Assembly (NCBI RefSeq): GCF_035917575.1
Contig: NZ_CP109090.1
Location: 7,316,001 to 7,380,000 of the forward strand
Length of the DNA: 64,000 nucleotides
Direction: 5' to 3'
DNA from: Streptomyces sp. NBC_01788
GTDB taxonomy: Bacteria > Actinomycetota > Actinomycetes > Streptomycetales > Streptomycetaceae
Below, piece by piece: positions 41,869 to 50,944 of this stretch. The position numbers and the translations under genes were made by a program. Every line of letters begins with the position of its first letter. Positions within the stretch are counted from its first letter, which is position 1. Below the pieces are notes generated by a model. That model saw nothing but the letters and a program-made list of their open reading frames with translations, was not told the DNA's origin and did not search any database.

Positions 41869-42026
41869 GATCAGCGATCTCCGGTCGGTCCGAAAAAATG
41901 CGTACTGGTTCGCCAACCTCTCGACGATATACCGCAAGGCACTCCGGCAGTCGCGCAATTCTGAGCAGATAAGGCGATAGCGGCTTCGTAGCGTGAGATT
42001 TCCAGCCCTGCGGTCGAGGAGCCGAC

Positions 42027-43493
42027 ATGGAACGAGCGAGCACCGTGGTCCGAGTCACCGATCTGCTGCGCCGGCGGGCCGAACGGTATCCGGACCGGAT
42101 CGCATTCAACATCGACGGAACCGACGCACTGAACTACGGCGACTGGCAGCGCCGGGTCGACCGCACCGCCCACGGCCTGCTCGCCGCCGGCGTCACCAAG
42201 GGCCGCCGGATCGGCCTGCTGTACGGCGGCATGGACTGGGCCGAATACGCGGTCGCCTACCTCGCCGTGCTCAGCGTCGGCGCCACCGCCGTCCACCTCA
42301 GTGACCGGCTCGGCGAACGCGAGATCGAACGCCGGCTGGCGGAGTGCCAGGTCCCCGGGTTGATCCACAGCAGCCTGCTGCGCCCGCCCGCGAGCTTCAC
42401 CGGCTGGACCACCGAGCTCGCCGAACTGGACAGCGGTGACGAGACGCCGGTCGACGTGCCGCTCGCCCCCGAGGACATCGCCGACGTGCTCTACACCTCC
42501 GGCACCACCGGGCCGGCCAAGGCATTCACCAACCCGCACGGCAACCTCACCTTCGGGCGCGGCCCCGAGGGCCTGCTGCAGTTCGAGAACCCGACCCCGC
42601 TGCTCGCCCCGATGCCGCTGGGCACCACCTCCAGCGCCACCACGGTGGCCATCATCGCGGTCACCTCGCCGTCGGCGCTGGTGCTGGTCGCCGTCGACGA
42701 CGTGGAGCGGATGGCCGAACTGATCAGCCGTCACCGGATCGGCTCGGTGATGATCACCCCGTGGATCGCGATGCGGATGCTGGCCGCCCGGCTCGGCGAA
42801 CGCTACGACCTCAGCTGCGTCGAGCGGGTGGCGATCGCCTCCGCCCCGCTGGCCCCCGCGCTCAGCCGCGGACTGCTGAAGCTGTTCCCCGCCTCGGAGC
42901 TGAACACCGCATACTCGCAGTCCGAGGCCGTCCCCGCGGTTGTCGTCAACACCTTCGACCCGGCCCGCCCCAGCACCCTCGGCCGGGCCGCCCGCGGCAC
43001 CGAGGTCCGGATCGCCGACGCTCTGGGCGCCGAACTGCCGCTCGGCGAGGTCGGCGAGATTCAGTTGCACTCCGCCGCGCCCGGCCGCCACTACCTGGAC
43101 GCCCAGCGTGACGCCGAGGTGCGGATCGACGGCTGGATCCGCACCGGCGACCTCGGCCACCTCGACGAGGAGGGCTGGCTGCACCTGTTCGACCGCGGCA
43201 ACGACGTGCTCGACAGCGGCGCCGGGCTGCGGGTCTCCTCGGTGGCCGTCGAAGCGGCGCTGTACGAGCACCCGGCGGTCCGCGAGGCCGCGGTGGTCGC
43301 CGCGGGCTCGGGCCCGGCCGCGGTGGTGGTGCTGGAGGACCCGGCGGCCGCCGGCGAACTGCCCGCCTTCCTCGCCGAACTGCTCGAGCCGCACCAGCTG
43401 CCCGTCCTGGTCGAGGCGCGGGAGTCGCTGCCGCGCGGCATCACCGGCAAGGTGCTCAAGCGGATCCTGCGCCAGGAACTCGCCGACCGGTAG
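42027..43493 (+). CDS. Acyl-AMP ligase (ANL superfamily), paralogue 1
   Basis: 488-residue class I adenylate-forming enzyme. It has the P-loop-like A3 motif YTSGTTGPAKA, A7 RTGDLGH, and the C-terminal catalytic Lys in RGITGKVLKR. It lacks the FDxS Asp of amino acid A domains, so the substrate is more likely a carboxylic acid, activated for a CoA or a carrier protein. ATG 42027 follows GAGGAG. It is a clear paralogue of the ligase at 47597 (shared PHGNLTFGRGPEG and PLGTTSSATT). It may activate a precursor for the neighbouring cluster or belong to a separate small pathway. Confidence 0.8.
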   Translation: MERASTVVRVTDLLRRRAERYPDRIAFNIDGTDALNYGDWQRRVDRTAHGLLAAGVTKGRRIGLLYGGMDWAEYAVAYLAVLSVGATAVHLSDRLGEREIERRLAECQVPGLIHSSLLRPPASFTGWTTELAELDSGDETPVDVPLAPEDIADVLYTSGTTGPAKAFTNPHGNLTFGRGPEGLLQFENPTPLLAPMPLGTTSSATTVAIIAVTSPSALVLVAVDDVERMAELISRHRIGSVMITPWIAMRMLAARLGERYDLSCVERVAIASAPLAPALSRGLLKLFPASELNTAYSQSEAVPAVVVNTFDPARPSTLGRAARGTEVRIADALGAELPLGEVGEIQLHSAAPGRHYLDAQRDAEVRIDGWIRTGDLGHLDEEGWLHLFDRGNDVLDSGAGLRVSSVAVEAALYEHPAVREAAVVAAGSGPAAVVVLEDPAAAGELPAFLAELLEPHQLPVLVEARESLPRGITGKVLKRILRQELADR

Positions 43494-43510
43494 CCGGCCG
43501 GACACCCCGA

Positions 43511-43546
43511 GTCCCGCTCCGGTTCCGCTCATCGCAGCGGAGGGAC
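43511..43546. terminator. Probable bidirectional terminator hairpin
   Basis: Nested inverted repeat GTCCC...TCCGCT-CATCGC-AGCGGA-GGGAC in the 61-bp gap between the convergent ligase and exporter pseudogene. The arms are not continuous, so strength is uncertain. Confidence 0.45.
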
Positions 43547-43554
43547 GTCCCCGA

Positions 43555-44575
43555 TCAGGCCGCGGGGTCGGACCCGTCGAGGTCCGCCCTGGGCGCGGCC
43601 GGCATCCCGGGGTTGCGGATCAGTACACCCGCGACAATCAGCGCGCCCAGGGCGAGGGGTGCGGCGGTGCCGAAGGCCGTCGACACGCCGGAGGTCAGCA
43701 CGTGTGCCGGGTCGCCGCTCGCGTTGCGGGTGGCCGTGCCGTACACCGTGACCAGGATGGACAGGCCGAGCGAACTGCCCAACCGTCGCATCGCGTTGAG
43801 CACGCCGGAGGCGGCGCCGCGCTCGGCCGGGTCGGAGACGCCGAGCAGCGCCACGCCCGCCGCGGGCGGGATCTTCTGGCCCAGGCCGGCCATCGGCTTG
43901 GAGGTCACACCGACGGTCACCATGATGGTCGGGCTGACCGGCAGGAAGGCGAGACCGGCCTGGACCGGGCTGTGGTGCAGCACGTTCTGCGTGAAGACCG
44001 TGAGGAAGAAGAACAGGCCGGCCGGCGCGCCGGTGAGGGCCGGTGCCACCACGTGGATGGCGGCCCGGTCGCGGCTGGTGAACATCCGCAGCGGGGTGAT
44101 CGGGTTGACGGCGCTGTGCTCGACCGGCACGAAGGCCGCCGGCAGCACCAGGCCGCCCACGAAGGAGCCGATCGCCCAGCTGTCGCTCCGGCCGTGCTGG
44201 GAGACCCGGATGAAGCCGTAGACCGGGCCGGCCATGCCGGCCGCGGAGGCGACCACGCTCCGGCAGATCGAACCTGGCCTGTCGGCGCGGGGGCCGGGCG
44301 AGGAGCAGCGCGGCCGGCAGCACCAGCGCCGCAGCCATCGGCACGTTGACGAAGAACACCCAGCGCCGGCTCAGGTACTGGGTCAGCACACCGCCGGCCG
44401 GCAGGCCGGTGGAAAACCCGACGGCGCTCTGGACCCGCGGCAGGGCGACGTTCACGATGGTCGCATCGAGCACCACCATGAGCTGCGCGACGGCGATCAC
44501 AGCAAGAGCCATGCCGCTGAGGTGGCCTGACCTTGGTGCCGAGGCCGTCCGCGGGGAAGTGTCCAGCTCGGTCAT
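43555..44575 (-). pseudogene. Decayed DHA2-type MFS drug exporter
   Basis: The N-terminal segment (ATG at 44575; TM1 LMVVLDATIVNVALPRVQSA) reads in one frame to about 44270. The C-terminal half (from about 44256 to the stop at 43555) reads in another, so there is a frameshift near 44.26 kb. The protein also jumps from the end of TM1 straight to GGVLTQYLSRRWVFFVNVP, omitting about 100 residues (TM2-TM4 area) that 14-TM exporters have. The C-terminal half also appears shortened before DPAERGAASGVLNA. The remaining length is about 340 codons against about 480-500 for the family. It faces a TetR gene, the usual regulator-exporter arrangement. It is probably not functional unless the lesions are sequence errors. 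Confidence 0.8.
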
Positions 44576-44684
44576 CGGCACCCTCGATCTTCAATAAGGT
44601 ACTACGCAGTTCCCTATGCTGGGACCCTACCGTGCAACAAATTGGGAACGCAAGAGTTCACTTGTCGCTCGGATGGGGGATGCC
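44576..44684. promoter_or_regulatory. Divergent promoter region with candidate TetR operator
   Basis: 109-bp gap between the exporter remnant and the TetR gene. It contains TCCC-TATGCT-GGGA (44611-44624) and the wider pair GTTCCC (44609-44614) / GGGAAC (44644-44649). Symmetric arms in the divergent gap are what a TetR-family repressor would bind. No promoter hexamers stand out. Confidence 0.4.
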
Positions 44685-45290
44685 ATGACAGCTGACGCTC
44701 CGTCACCCGGGGCCGCCGGTACGCGGATTCGGCGCCGGGGGAAGGCCCTCGAGCAAGCCATCTTCGACGCCGTGATCGAACAGCTGGCCCACGTCGGCTA
44801 CGCGGGCCTGACCATGGACTCGGTCGCCGCCACCGCGCACACCGGCAAGGCCACGATCTACCGGCGCTGGTCCAACAAGGCCGAGCTGGTGGTCGACGCC
44901 CTCGACAACACGCTGCCGTCACCCGACGAGCTCCCCGAGGGCGACAGCGTCCGCGAGGACCTGATCGAGCTCATGCGCGAGAAGGCCACGGTGCTCAACT
45001 CCCCGGTCGGCCGCGCCGTGCAGAGTCTGCTCGCCGAGATCGACCGGGACCGGCCGTTCATCGGCATCGTCATCGACCGGGTGGTCGCCCCCCGCCAGGA
45101 CGTGTTCTGGCGGATCCTGGAACGCGGCGCCGAACGCGGCGAGGTCCGCGAGGGCTCGATCAGCCCGCTGGTGGTCGGCATCGGCCCGGCCATGATGGTC
45201 CAGCGCTTCCTGAGTGACCCCTCGCCGGTCCCCGACGAACTGCTGGTCTCCGTGGTCGACGACCTGATCCTGCCGCTGATCCGCCCGTAG
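44685..45290 (+). CDS. TetR family transcriptional regulator
   Basis: 201 residues. The N-terminal helix-turn-helix (AGLTMDSVAATAHTGKATIYRRW, residues about 40-62) is typical. The C-terminal domain is of the TetR_C type found with drug exporters. ATG 44685 is chosen because GGGGGA lies four bases upstream; ATG 44673 is also in frame. It presumably repressed the divergent exporter, which is now broken, so its present target is unclear. Confidence 0.88.
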   Translation: MTADAPSPGAAGTRIRRRGKALEQAIFDAVIEQLAHVGYAGLTMDSVAATAHTGKATIYRRWSNKAELVVDALDNTLPSPDELPEGDSVREDLIELMREKATVLNSPVGRAVQSLLAEIDRDRPFIGIVIDRVVAPRQDVFWRILERGAERGEVREGSISPLVVGIGPAMMVQRFLSDPSPVPDELLVSVVDDLILPLIRP

Positions 45291-45416
45291 CCACCGGTCG
45301 CCGCGGGGCACGCTCAAAAGTGGGCGGCCCCGAACTCCCGGGCTGCGTACGGTCGGACCCGCAGTGGGCGCAGCGCAGACCGCGCGCGCCCGGACCGGTG
45401 CGGGAGGTGGCTCGTC

Positions 45417-46604
45417 GTGGAGTGGGACGTGATCGTGGTGGGCGCGCGGTGCGCGGGCGGGCCGACTGCCATGCTCTTCGCCCGGCAGGGCTACCGGGTC
45501 CTGCTGCTCGACCGGGCGGCGTTCCGCACCGACACCCTCTCCACGCTGTACATTCAGCAGCCCGGCGTGTCCCGCCTGGAGCGCTGGGGCCTGCTGGCCG
45601 CCGTCAAAGCCACTGGCTGCCCGCCGCTCGGCCGGACCGTCTACGAGATCGAGGACGTCCGCCTGGCCGGCTGCGCCAGCCCGAACGGCACGGTGCACGC
45701 CTCGTACGCCCCCCGCCGCCACCTGCTGGACGCGATCCTGGTCGAGGGCGCGGTGGCCGCCGGCGTCGAGTTCCGCGACCACTGCGGCGTGAACGAGCTG
45801 CTGGTCGAGGACGGCCGGGTGGTGGGCGTGCGCTGCACCACCCCCGGCGGTCGGCCCACCGTCGAACGCGCCCGGCTGGTGGTCGGCGCGGACGGCATGC
45901 GCTCCACCGTCGCCGAGCTGGTCGGCGCCCGCACCACCGTCGAACATCCGCGGCTGACCTGCGCCTACTACACCTTCTGGGACGGCCCGAAGACCGACTT
46001 CGAGCTGTACGAGGGCGAACGCGGCTGGGTCTCCGCCGTCCCCACCAACGACGCGGTGCTGATCTCCGCGTACTTCCCGCAGGACCGCTTCGAGGAGGTC
46101 CGCACCGACGCCTTCGCCGCCTACCGGGAGGGCGTCAAGGTCAACGCCCCCGCTCTGTTCGCGCAGATGGAGCGGGCCGAGCAGACCGACCGGCTGCGCG
46201 GCACCGGCGACCAGCGCAACTACTTCCGGGAGATGTCGGGCCCCGGCTGGGCGCTGGTCGGCGACGCGGCCCACCACAAGGACTCGATCACCGCGCGCGG
46301 CATCGGCGACGCCTTCCTGCAGGCCGAGCTGCTGGTCGGCGCGATCGCCGAGGGCCTGCACGACGAGGCCCGGCTGACCGCCGCCATGGAGGCCTACGGC
46401 ACCGAAGTGGTCCAGCAGTTGACGCCCCCGTACCAGGGCACTTTGCTGGTCGCCCAGGCCGACGCCCGCGAGAAGCGCCTGGCGCTGCTGCGGGCGGTCG
46501 GCACCAGCGAGGACCTCACCCAGCGGTACTTCGACACGGTGGCCGGGGTGCGCCCGGTCTCCGAGCTCTACACCCCCGAACTGCTGGCCCTGCTGCAGGG
46601 CTAG
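45417..46604 (+). CDS. FAD-dependent monooxygenase / geranylgeranyl-reductase-like flavoprotein
   Basis: 395 residues from GTG 45417 (GGGAGGTGG at 45402-45410). It has the N-terminal Rossmann FAD motif VVGARCAGGPTAM and the second FAD motif GWALVGDAAHHKDSITARGIGDAF near residue 280, with no WxWxIP motif of flavin halogenases. Related enzymes hydroxylate or reduce lipids, polyketides and aromatics. It is preceded by a 126-bp gap and followed by a 450-bp gap, so it stands alone. Membership in the synthase cluster is possible but unproven. Confidence 0.8.
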   Translation: MEWDVIVVGARCAGGPTAMLFARQGYRVLLLDRAAFRTDTLSTLYIQQPGVSRLERWGLLAAVKATGCPPLGRTVYEIEDVRLAGCASPNGTVHASYAPRRHLLDAILVEGAVAAGVEFRDHCGVNELLVEDGRVVGVRCTTPGGRPTVERARLVVGADGMRSTVAELVGARTTVEHPRLTCAYYTFWDGPKTDFELYEGERGWVSAVPTNDAVLISAYFPQDRFEEVRTDAFAAYREGVKVNAPALFAQMERAEQTDRLRGTGDQRNYFREMSGPGWALVGDAAHHKDSITARGIGDAFLQAELLVGAIAEGLHDEARLTAAMEAYGTEVVQQLTPPYQGTLLVAQADAREKRLALLRAVGTSEDLTQRYFDTVAGVRPVSELYTPELLALLQG

Positions 46605-46721
46605 TGCAAGGCCGTGAAGTCACGGCTCGGGTGGGGTTGTCCAGAGGGCCTTGAGGTGCGCTTTCGTCGGACGTGAGGAGCGGAGCCCCGGTAGAACTGG
46701 CAGCCGACCAGGACAAGCCGT
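46605..46721. other. Gap before VOC gene, left part
   Basis: No gene is recognised. Together with the gene fragment at 46722-46922 and the following 134 bp it makes a 450-bp stretch of low coding quality between the flavoprotein and VOC genes, probably a recombination scar. Confidence 0.5.
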
Positions 46722-46922
46722 TCACAGGACCGGAGGCTCCGCGATTCCCGGGCCCTTCTTGCACAAGTCGAGCCAGATGCCGCGAGAGCACGCGTGGTTT
46801 TCGGCGAGCCAAGCCTCGAACGCTTCGGCCGAGTCGAATGAGAGGACCCCCAGGTCCTGAGTCGCCCCAGCAGTGAACCACACCGAGTAGCCTTTGACTC
46901 GAGAATAGATGGTCTCGCACAT
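46722..46922 (-). pseudogene. N-terminal fragment of a YdeI/OmpD-associated family protein
   Basis: 66 codons, of which residues 27-60 (LSFDSAEAFEAWLAENHA, GIWLDLCKKGPGI) match the first helices of the YdeI-like family (about 190 residues). After KKGPGI the similarity stops and a stop follows at once. It is therefore a truncated remnant, not a working gene. GC and wobble use are lower than in neighbouring genes. Confidence 0.6.
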
Positions 46923-47056
46923 TGCCCTTTGTGGCCACGGCAGTTCTGAAATACTGTCATTATCGGCTTGCCGGTTCTCGACCCGAGCCGACGGATGTCG
47001 TGCGCTGTTTTTCGGCCACCTCCGAATCCATGTACCCGCCCCGAAGGAGTTACGGC

Positions 47057-47422
47057 GTGCCCGCGCTGACCAAGTACTACGGTGTCACTCTCGACTGTTC
47101 CCACCCGACCGAGCTGGCCGAGTTCTACTCGGAGCTCACCGGTCTGAAGATCTCGTACAAGTCCGACGACTTTGCCGGCCTCGACGGCAACGGAGGCCCG
47201 GCCATGGGGTTCCAGAAGGTCGCCGACTACCAGGCTCCGCAGTGGCCCGGCCAGAGCGTTCCGCAGCAGTTCCACCTCGACTTCTCCGCCGAGGACCTGG
47301 ACGCCGCCGAGAAGTGGGTGCTGGAGCTCGGCGCCGCCAAGCCGGAGACCCAGCCCGGCGGCGAGCGCTGGCGGGTCTTCCTGGACCCGGCCGGCCACCC
47401 GTTCTGCATCAGCCAGGGCTGA
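47057..47422 (+). CDS. VOC / glyoxalase-like protein
   Basis: 121 residues from GTG 47057, chosen for AAGGAG at 47044-47049; the frame extends further upstream without family similarity. The beta-alpha-beta-beta-beta pattern (YYGVTLDCSHPTELAEFYSELTG, then FLDPAGHPFCI) is the common actinobacterial VOC single-repeat type, found in bleomycin-binding, glyoxalase and unknown proteins. A strong terminator follows. A role in resistance or in tailoring is possible; nothing in the sequence decides. Confidence 0.8.
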   Translation: MPALTKYYGVTLDCSHPTELAEFYSELTGLKISYKSDDFAGLDGNGGPAMGFQKVADYQAPQWPGQSVPQQFHLDFSAEDLDAAEKWVLELGAAKPETQPGGERWRVFLDPAGHPFCISQG

Positions 47423-47433
47423 CCCGCCCGGCC

Positions 47434-47465
47434 CACGGGCCCGCCGCAGCCGCGGCGGGCCCGTG
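47434..47465 (+). terminator. Rho-independent-type hairpin after VOC gene
   Basis: Perfect 14-bp stem CACGGGCCCGCCGC / GCGGCGGGCCCGTG with a 4-base AGCC loop, 11 bases after the VOC stop. There is no T-tract, as is usual in streptomycetes. Confidence 0.88.
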
Positions 47466-47596
47466 TCGGCGTTCCCCGAACCACCGCACCGCCGGATCCA
47501 CCGATTCCCTCAGCTGCTCAATCCTGTGCGTCGGGCAGCCGGGCCCGCTGGGTAGCGTCGGCCCGCCGACAATCCCAGGGTCTTGGGGGTATGCAC

Positions 47597-49072
47597 ATGT
47601 CCGTCGCCACACCCGCGCTGGTTGTTCCCGACCTGCTCCGGCTGCGCGCCGAGAACCATCCCGACCAGATCGTCGTGAACATCAACGGCGAACGGACACT
47701 CAGCTACGGCGAGTGGTACAAGAGGGCCAACGCTGTCGCGCGTGGCCTGCTCAACCGGGGCACCACCCGCGGCGAGCGGATCGCCCTGCTGTTCGGCGGC
47801 CTCGACTGGATCGACTACGCGATCGCCTACCTCGGCATCGTCAACGCCGGTGCCACCGCGGTGCACATGCACAGGGACATCTCCGCCGCCGAGTTCAACC
47901 GCCGGATCGCCCAGTGCCAGGTCACCGGCCTGGTCCGCGGCCATGACGTCGCGGTGCCCGAGGGCTTCGAGGGCTGGGCCGCCACCGTCGACGAGATCGA
48001 CAGCGGCGACTCCACGCCCGTCAAGGTCGAGCTGAGGCCCGACGACCTGGCCGACATCCTCTACACCTCCGGCACCACCGGACCGGCCAAGGCGATCGCC
48101 ACCCCGCACGGCAACCTGACCTTCGGCCGCGGCCCCGAGGGCTTCAAGCAGCTCGGCAAGCCGAAGCCGCTGCTCGCCCCGATCCCGCTCGGCACCACCT
48201 CCAGCGCCACCACCATGGCCATCGCGCTGACCAACCCGGCGACCCTGGTGCTCTGCCCGGTCAACGACGTCAACCGCATGGGCGAACTCATCGAGCAGTA
48301 CCAGATCGTCTCGGTGATGTTCACCCCGTGGATCGGCATCCAGATGGTCGCCGGGAAGATCCACGAGACCCACGACCTGTCCTGCGTCGAGACGCTGGCC
48401 ACCGCCTCCGCCCCGCTGCCGCCGGCCATCGCCTCCGCGCTGAAGCGGATGATGCCCAACGCCCAGGTCACCTCGGTGTACGCGGCACGCGAGGCGGTGC
48501 CCGCGGTGATCGCCGCCACTTTCGACGTGTCCCGGCCGTTCTGCGTCGGCCGCCCCGGCGAGGGCTCCGAACTGCTGGTTGCCGACGCCGACGGCAACCC
48601 CGTCGTCACCGGTGAGATCGGCGAGATCTGGCTGCGCTGCGGCGCACCCAAGCGCCTCTTCCTGGAGGGCACCGAGCGCGACGAGCAGCTCACCGACGAC
48701 TGGACCCGCACCCGCGACCTCGGCTACCTGGACGCCGAGGGCGAACTCCACCTGTTCGACCGGGCCGCCGACGCCGTCACCGTCGACGGCAAGCTGGTCT
48801 CCACCATCTACACCGAGGCAGCGCTGTACGAGTGCCCCGGCGTCGAGCAGGCCGCCGTGCTGGGCGTACCGGTGGCCGGCACCGACCGGGTCGAACTGGC
48901 TGCCGTCCTGGTGCTCGCCGACGACGACCTGCCCGCCGTCCGGGCGGCGCTCGCCGAGCGGCTCGAGCCGCACCAGATCCCGACCCGCTTCCAGCTCGTC
49001 GACGCCCTGCCCCGCGGCGTGATGGGGAAGGTGCTCAAGCACCAGCTGCGCGCACAGCTCGCCAGTAACTGA
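47597..49072 (+). CDS. Acyl-AMP ligase (ANL superfamily), paralogue 2
   Basis: 491 residues if started at ATG 47597, which has GGGGG seven bases upstream; ATG 47591 would leave almost no spacing. Motifs: A3 YTSGTTGPAKA, A7-like TRDLGYL, and the catalytic Lys in RGVMGKVLKH. It shares long stretches with the ligase at 42027, including PHGNLTFGRGPEG and the PLGTTSSATT loop, so the two arose by duplication. Its stop is 36 bp before a P450 gene with which it probably forms an operon. The substrate is unknown; it may load a carrier protein for oxidation by the P450. Confidence 0.8.
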   Translation: MSVATPALVVPDLLRLRAENHPDQIVVNINGERTLSYGEWYKRANAVARGLLNRGTTRGERIALLFGGLDWIDYAIAYLGIVNAGATAVHMHRDISAAEFNRRIAQCQVTGLVRGHDVAVPEGFEGWAATVDEIDSGDSTPVKVELRPDDLADILYTSGTTGPAKAIATPHGNLTFGRGPEGFKQLGKPKPLLAPIPLGTTSSATTMAIALTNPATLVLCPVNDVNRMGELIEQYQIVSVMFTPWIGIQMVAGKIHETHDLSCVETLATASAPLPPAIASALKRMMPNAQVTSVYAAREAVPAVIAATFDVSRPFCVGRPGEGSELLVADADGNPVVTGEIGEIWLRCGAPKRLFLEGTERDEQLTDDWTRTRDLGYLDAEGELHLFDRAADAVTVDGKLVSTIYTEAALYECPGVEQAAVLGVPVAGTDRVELAAVLVLADDDLPAVRAALAERLEPHQIPTRFQLVDALPRGVMGKVLKHQLRAQLASN

Positions 49073-49108
49073 CCATCCGTCATCCTCCGAACAGTGAAGG
49101 GAGAACTC

Positions 49109-50353
49109 ATGCCCGGCAGGCCCCCCGCGGAGCCCGTCGTCGCTCGCGCCGACTCCGAAGCCGAACAGCTCTTCTACGCGATCATGATGCAGCCGGTGGA
49201 GGACCCCTACCCCCTCTACCACCAGCTGCGCAACGCAGCGCCCGCGCTGCTCACCGGCGACGGCACCCTGGTGCTCAGCCGGCACGTCGACTGCAACGCC
49301 GCGCTGCGCAACCGCTCGCTCGGCAAGGGCGACGAGTGGCTGAAGCTCCAGCTCAAGGACGTCTCCAAGGACGACCTGCGCGGCGTCATGGAGCTGATGC
49401 AGCACAGCATGATCCTCACCAACCCGCCGCAGCACACCCGGCTACGACGGATCGTCAGCTCCGCCTTCACCGGCCGGCACGTGGAGGCGCTGCGCGACGG
49501 CGTCACCCGGCGCGTCGACGGCCTTCTCGACCGGCTGGCCGCGCGGCCCGGCGCCGACCTGATGACCGAACTGGCGATGCCGCTGCCGGTCAGCACCATC
49601 GGCGACCTGCTCGGCATCCCGGAGGCCGACCGGGCCGAACTGGTCCCGGTCATCCACGAGCTGGGCCTGCTGATGGAACCGGCCTCCGGCCCCGCGGAGA
49701 TCAACCGCGGCGTCGCCGCCCAGGCGCACCTCGCCTCCTACCTCGGCGGCCTCATCGCCGAGAAGCGGCAGCGCCCGCAGGATGACCTGCTCAGCCGGCT
49801 CGCGAGCACCTCGGCCGACGCGCTGGACCGGACCGAGATGATCGCCACCGCGCTGCTGCTGTTCGGCGCGGGCAACACGCCCACCGCCAACCTGATCGGC
49901 AACGGACTGGACGCGCTGTTCCGCTTCCCCGAGTCCCGGCGGCGCCTCACCGAGGACCCCGGACTGCTGCCCTCGGCGGTCGAGGAGATGCTGCGCTTCG
50001 ACTCGCCGTCCCAGTTCGACGTGTTCACCGTGCTGGAGCCGCACAGCTTCGCGGGCACCGAACTCAGGCCCGGCCAGGGCGTGATGATGATGCTCGGCGC
50101 CGCCAACCACGACCCGGAGCGTTTCGACGACCCGGACGCCTTCGACGTCGCACGCAAGGAGAACGGCCACCTCTCCTTCGCGGCCGGCATCCACCACTGT
50201 CTGGGCGCGCACTTGGCACGCCTGCAGGCCGAGGTGGTGTTCGGCCGGCTGCTGGCCCGCTTCCCGAAGGTGGAGCCCGCTGCTCCGGCGGTGCGCCACC
50301 CGGGCCTCGGCAACCGGGGCTTCGACAGCGTCCCGATCAACCTGCTGGGCTGA
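49109..50353 (+). CDS. Cytochrome P450
   Basis: 414 residues from ATG 49109 (AAGGGAG at 49097-49103). It has the heme-binding loop FAAGIHHCLGAHLAR with the Cys ligand, the ExxR motif EEMLRF, and the I-helix segment FGAGNTPTANL. The usual acid/alcohol pair (D/E-T) of the I-helix is replaced by N-T-P-T, which is uncommon and may alter oxygen activation. Leinamycin biosynthesis uses P450s for tailoring, and this one may oxidise the polyketide or a ligase-loaded acid. It is the last plausible cluster gene on the right. Confidence 0.92.
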   Translation: MPGRPPAEPVVARADSEAEQLFYAIMMQPVEDPYPLYHQLRNAAPALLTGDGTLVLSRHVDCNAALRNRSLGKGDEWLKLQLKDVSKDDLRGVMELMQHSMILTNPPQHTRLRRIVSSAFTGRHVEALRDGVTRRVDGLLDRLAARPGADLMTELAMPLPVSTIGDLLGIPEADRAELVPVIHELGLLMEPASGPAEINRGVAAQAHLASYLGGLIAEKRQRPQDDLLSRLASTSADALDRTEMIATALLLFGAGNTPTANLIGNGLDALFRFPESRRRLTEDPGLLPSAVEEMLRFDSPSQFDVFTVLEPHSFAGTELRPGQGVMMMLGAANHDPERFDDPDAFDVARKENGHLSFAAGIHHCLGAHLARLQAEVVFGRLLARFPKVEPAAPAVRHPGLGNRGFDSVPINLLG

Positions 50354-50419
50354 CCCTCCGGCGGATCAATCCTCCATGGTGACGCCGAGCCGGAACCGCG
50401 CCGTTTCCCACTGCGCCCA

Positions 50420-50944
50420 TCAGGACGCCATCTCGTGCAGGGCGTTGACGGACTTCCAGTTGCGGGTGGTGGCGGCGATGCCGAGCCGGCGCTCGATGAA
50501 CGTGTTGTTCAGCTTGGTCCGCCCGTAGCCGCCTGGCACGTGCAGGTGGATCTCGTCGCCGACCAGGGTGAACTCGGTAGTCTCTGCGGCAGGTGTCTGC
50601 AGGGCGGCCGCCCGCTCGGCGAGGAAGGTGACGTGCAGTTTGGTCGGATCGTCCTCGCGGTCCAGGTACGGGTTGGCGGCGACCGTCCGGGCCAGCGACT
50701 CGCCGGTGCGCAGCAGCACGCCGGCCGGCACGCCCAGTCCGTCGGAGAGGCGCTTCTCGATCCGCTCCCGCAGTTCGCCGGGCGCGTCACCCGCAGGGTC
50801 GGCGAGCACCACGTTCCCGCTCTGCAGGTACGTCTGGACCTCGTCGAACCCCATCTCGCCGAACAGCTCGCGGAGATCCTTCATCGCGATCTTGGCGCGG
50901 CCGCCGACGCTGACGCCGCGCAGCAGTACGACGTACTTCGTCAT
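50420..50944 (-). CDS. DUF1697 family protein
   Basis: 174 residues with the family opening YVVLLRGVSVGGRAKIAMKDLR, the YLQSGNVV motif at about residue 40 and the closing RRLGIAATTRNWKSVNAL. Conserved but uncharacterised housekeeping-type protein found widely in actinomycetes. Convergent with the P450 gene; marks the right end of the biosynthetic region. Confidence 0.92.
   Translation of the reverse strand: MTKYVVLLRGVSVGGRAKIAMKDLRELFGEMGFDEVQTYLQSGNVVLADPAGDAPGELRERIEKRLSDGLGVPAGVLLRTGESLARTVAANPYLDREDDPTKLHVTFLAERAAALQTPAAETTEFTLVGDEIHLHVPGGYGRTKLNNTFIERRLGIAATTRNWKSVNALHEMAS

Noticed and set aside
45417..46604. A flavin-dependent halogenase
   Set aside because: The WxWxIP motif and the halogenase active-site Lys context are absent; general FAD monooxygenase/reductase features fit better.
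46605..47056. A regulatory RNA or riboswitch upstream of the VOC gene
   Set aside because: I found no conserved fold or aptamer-like core; the stretch is better explained by a gene fragment and scar sequence.
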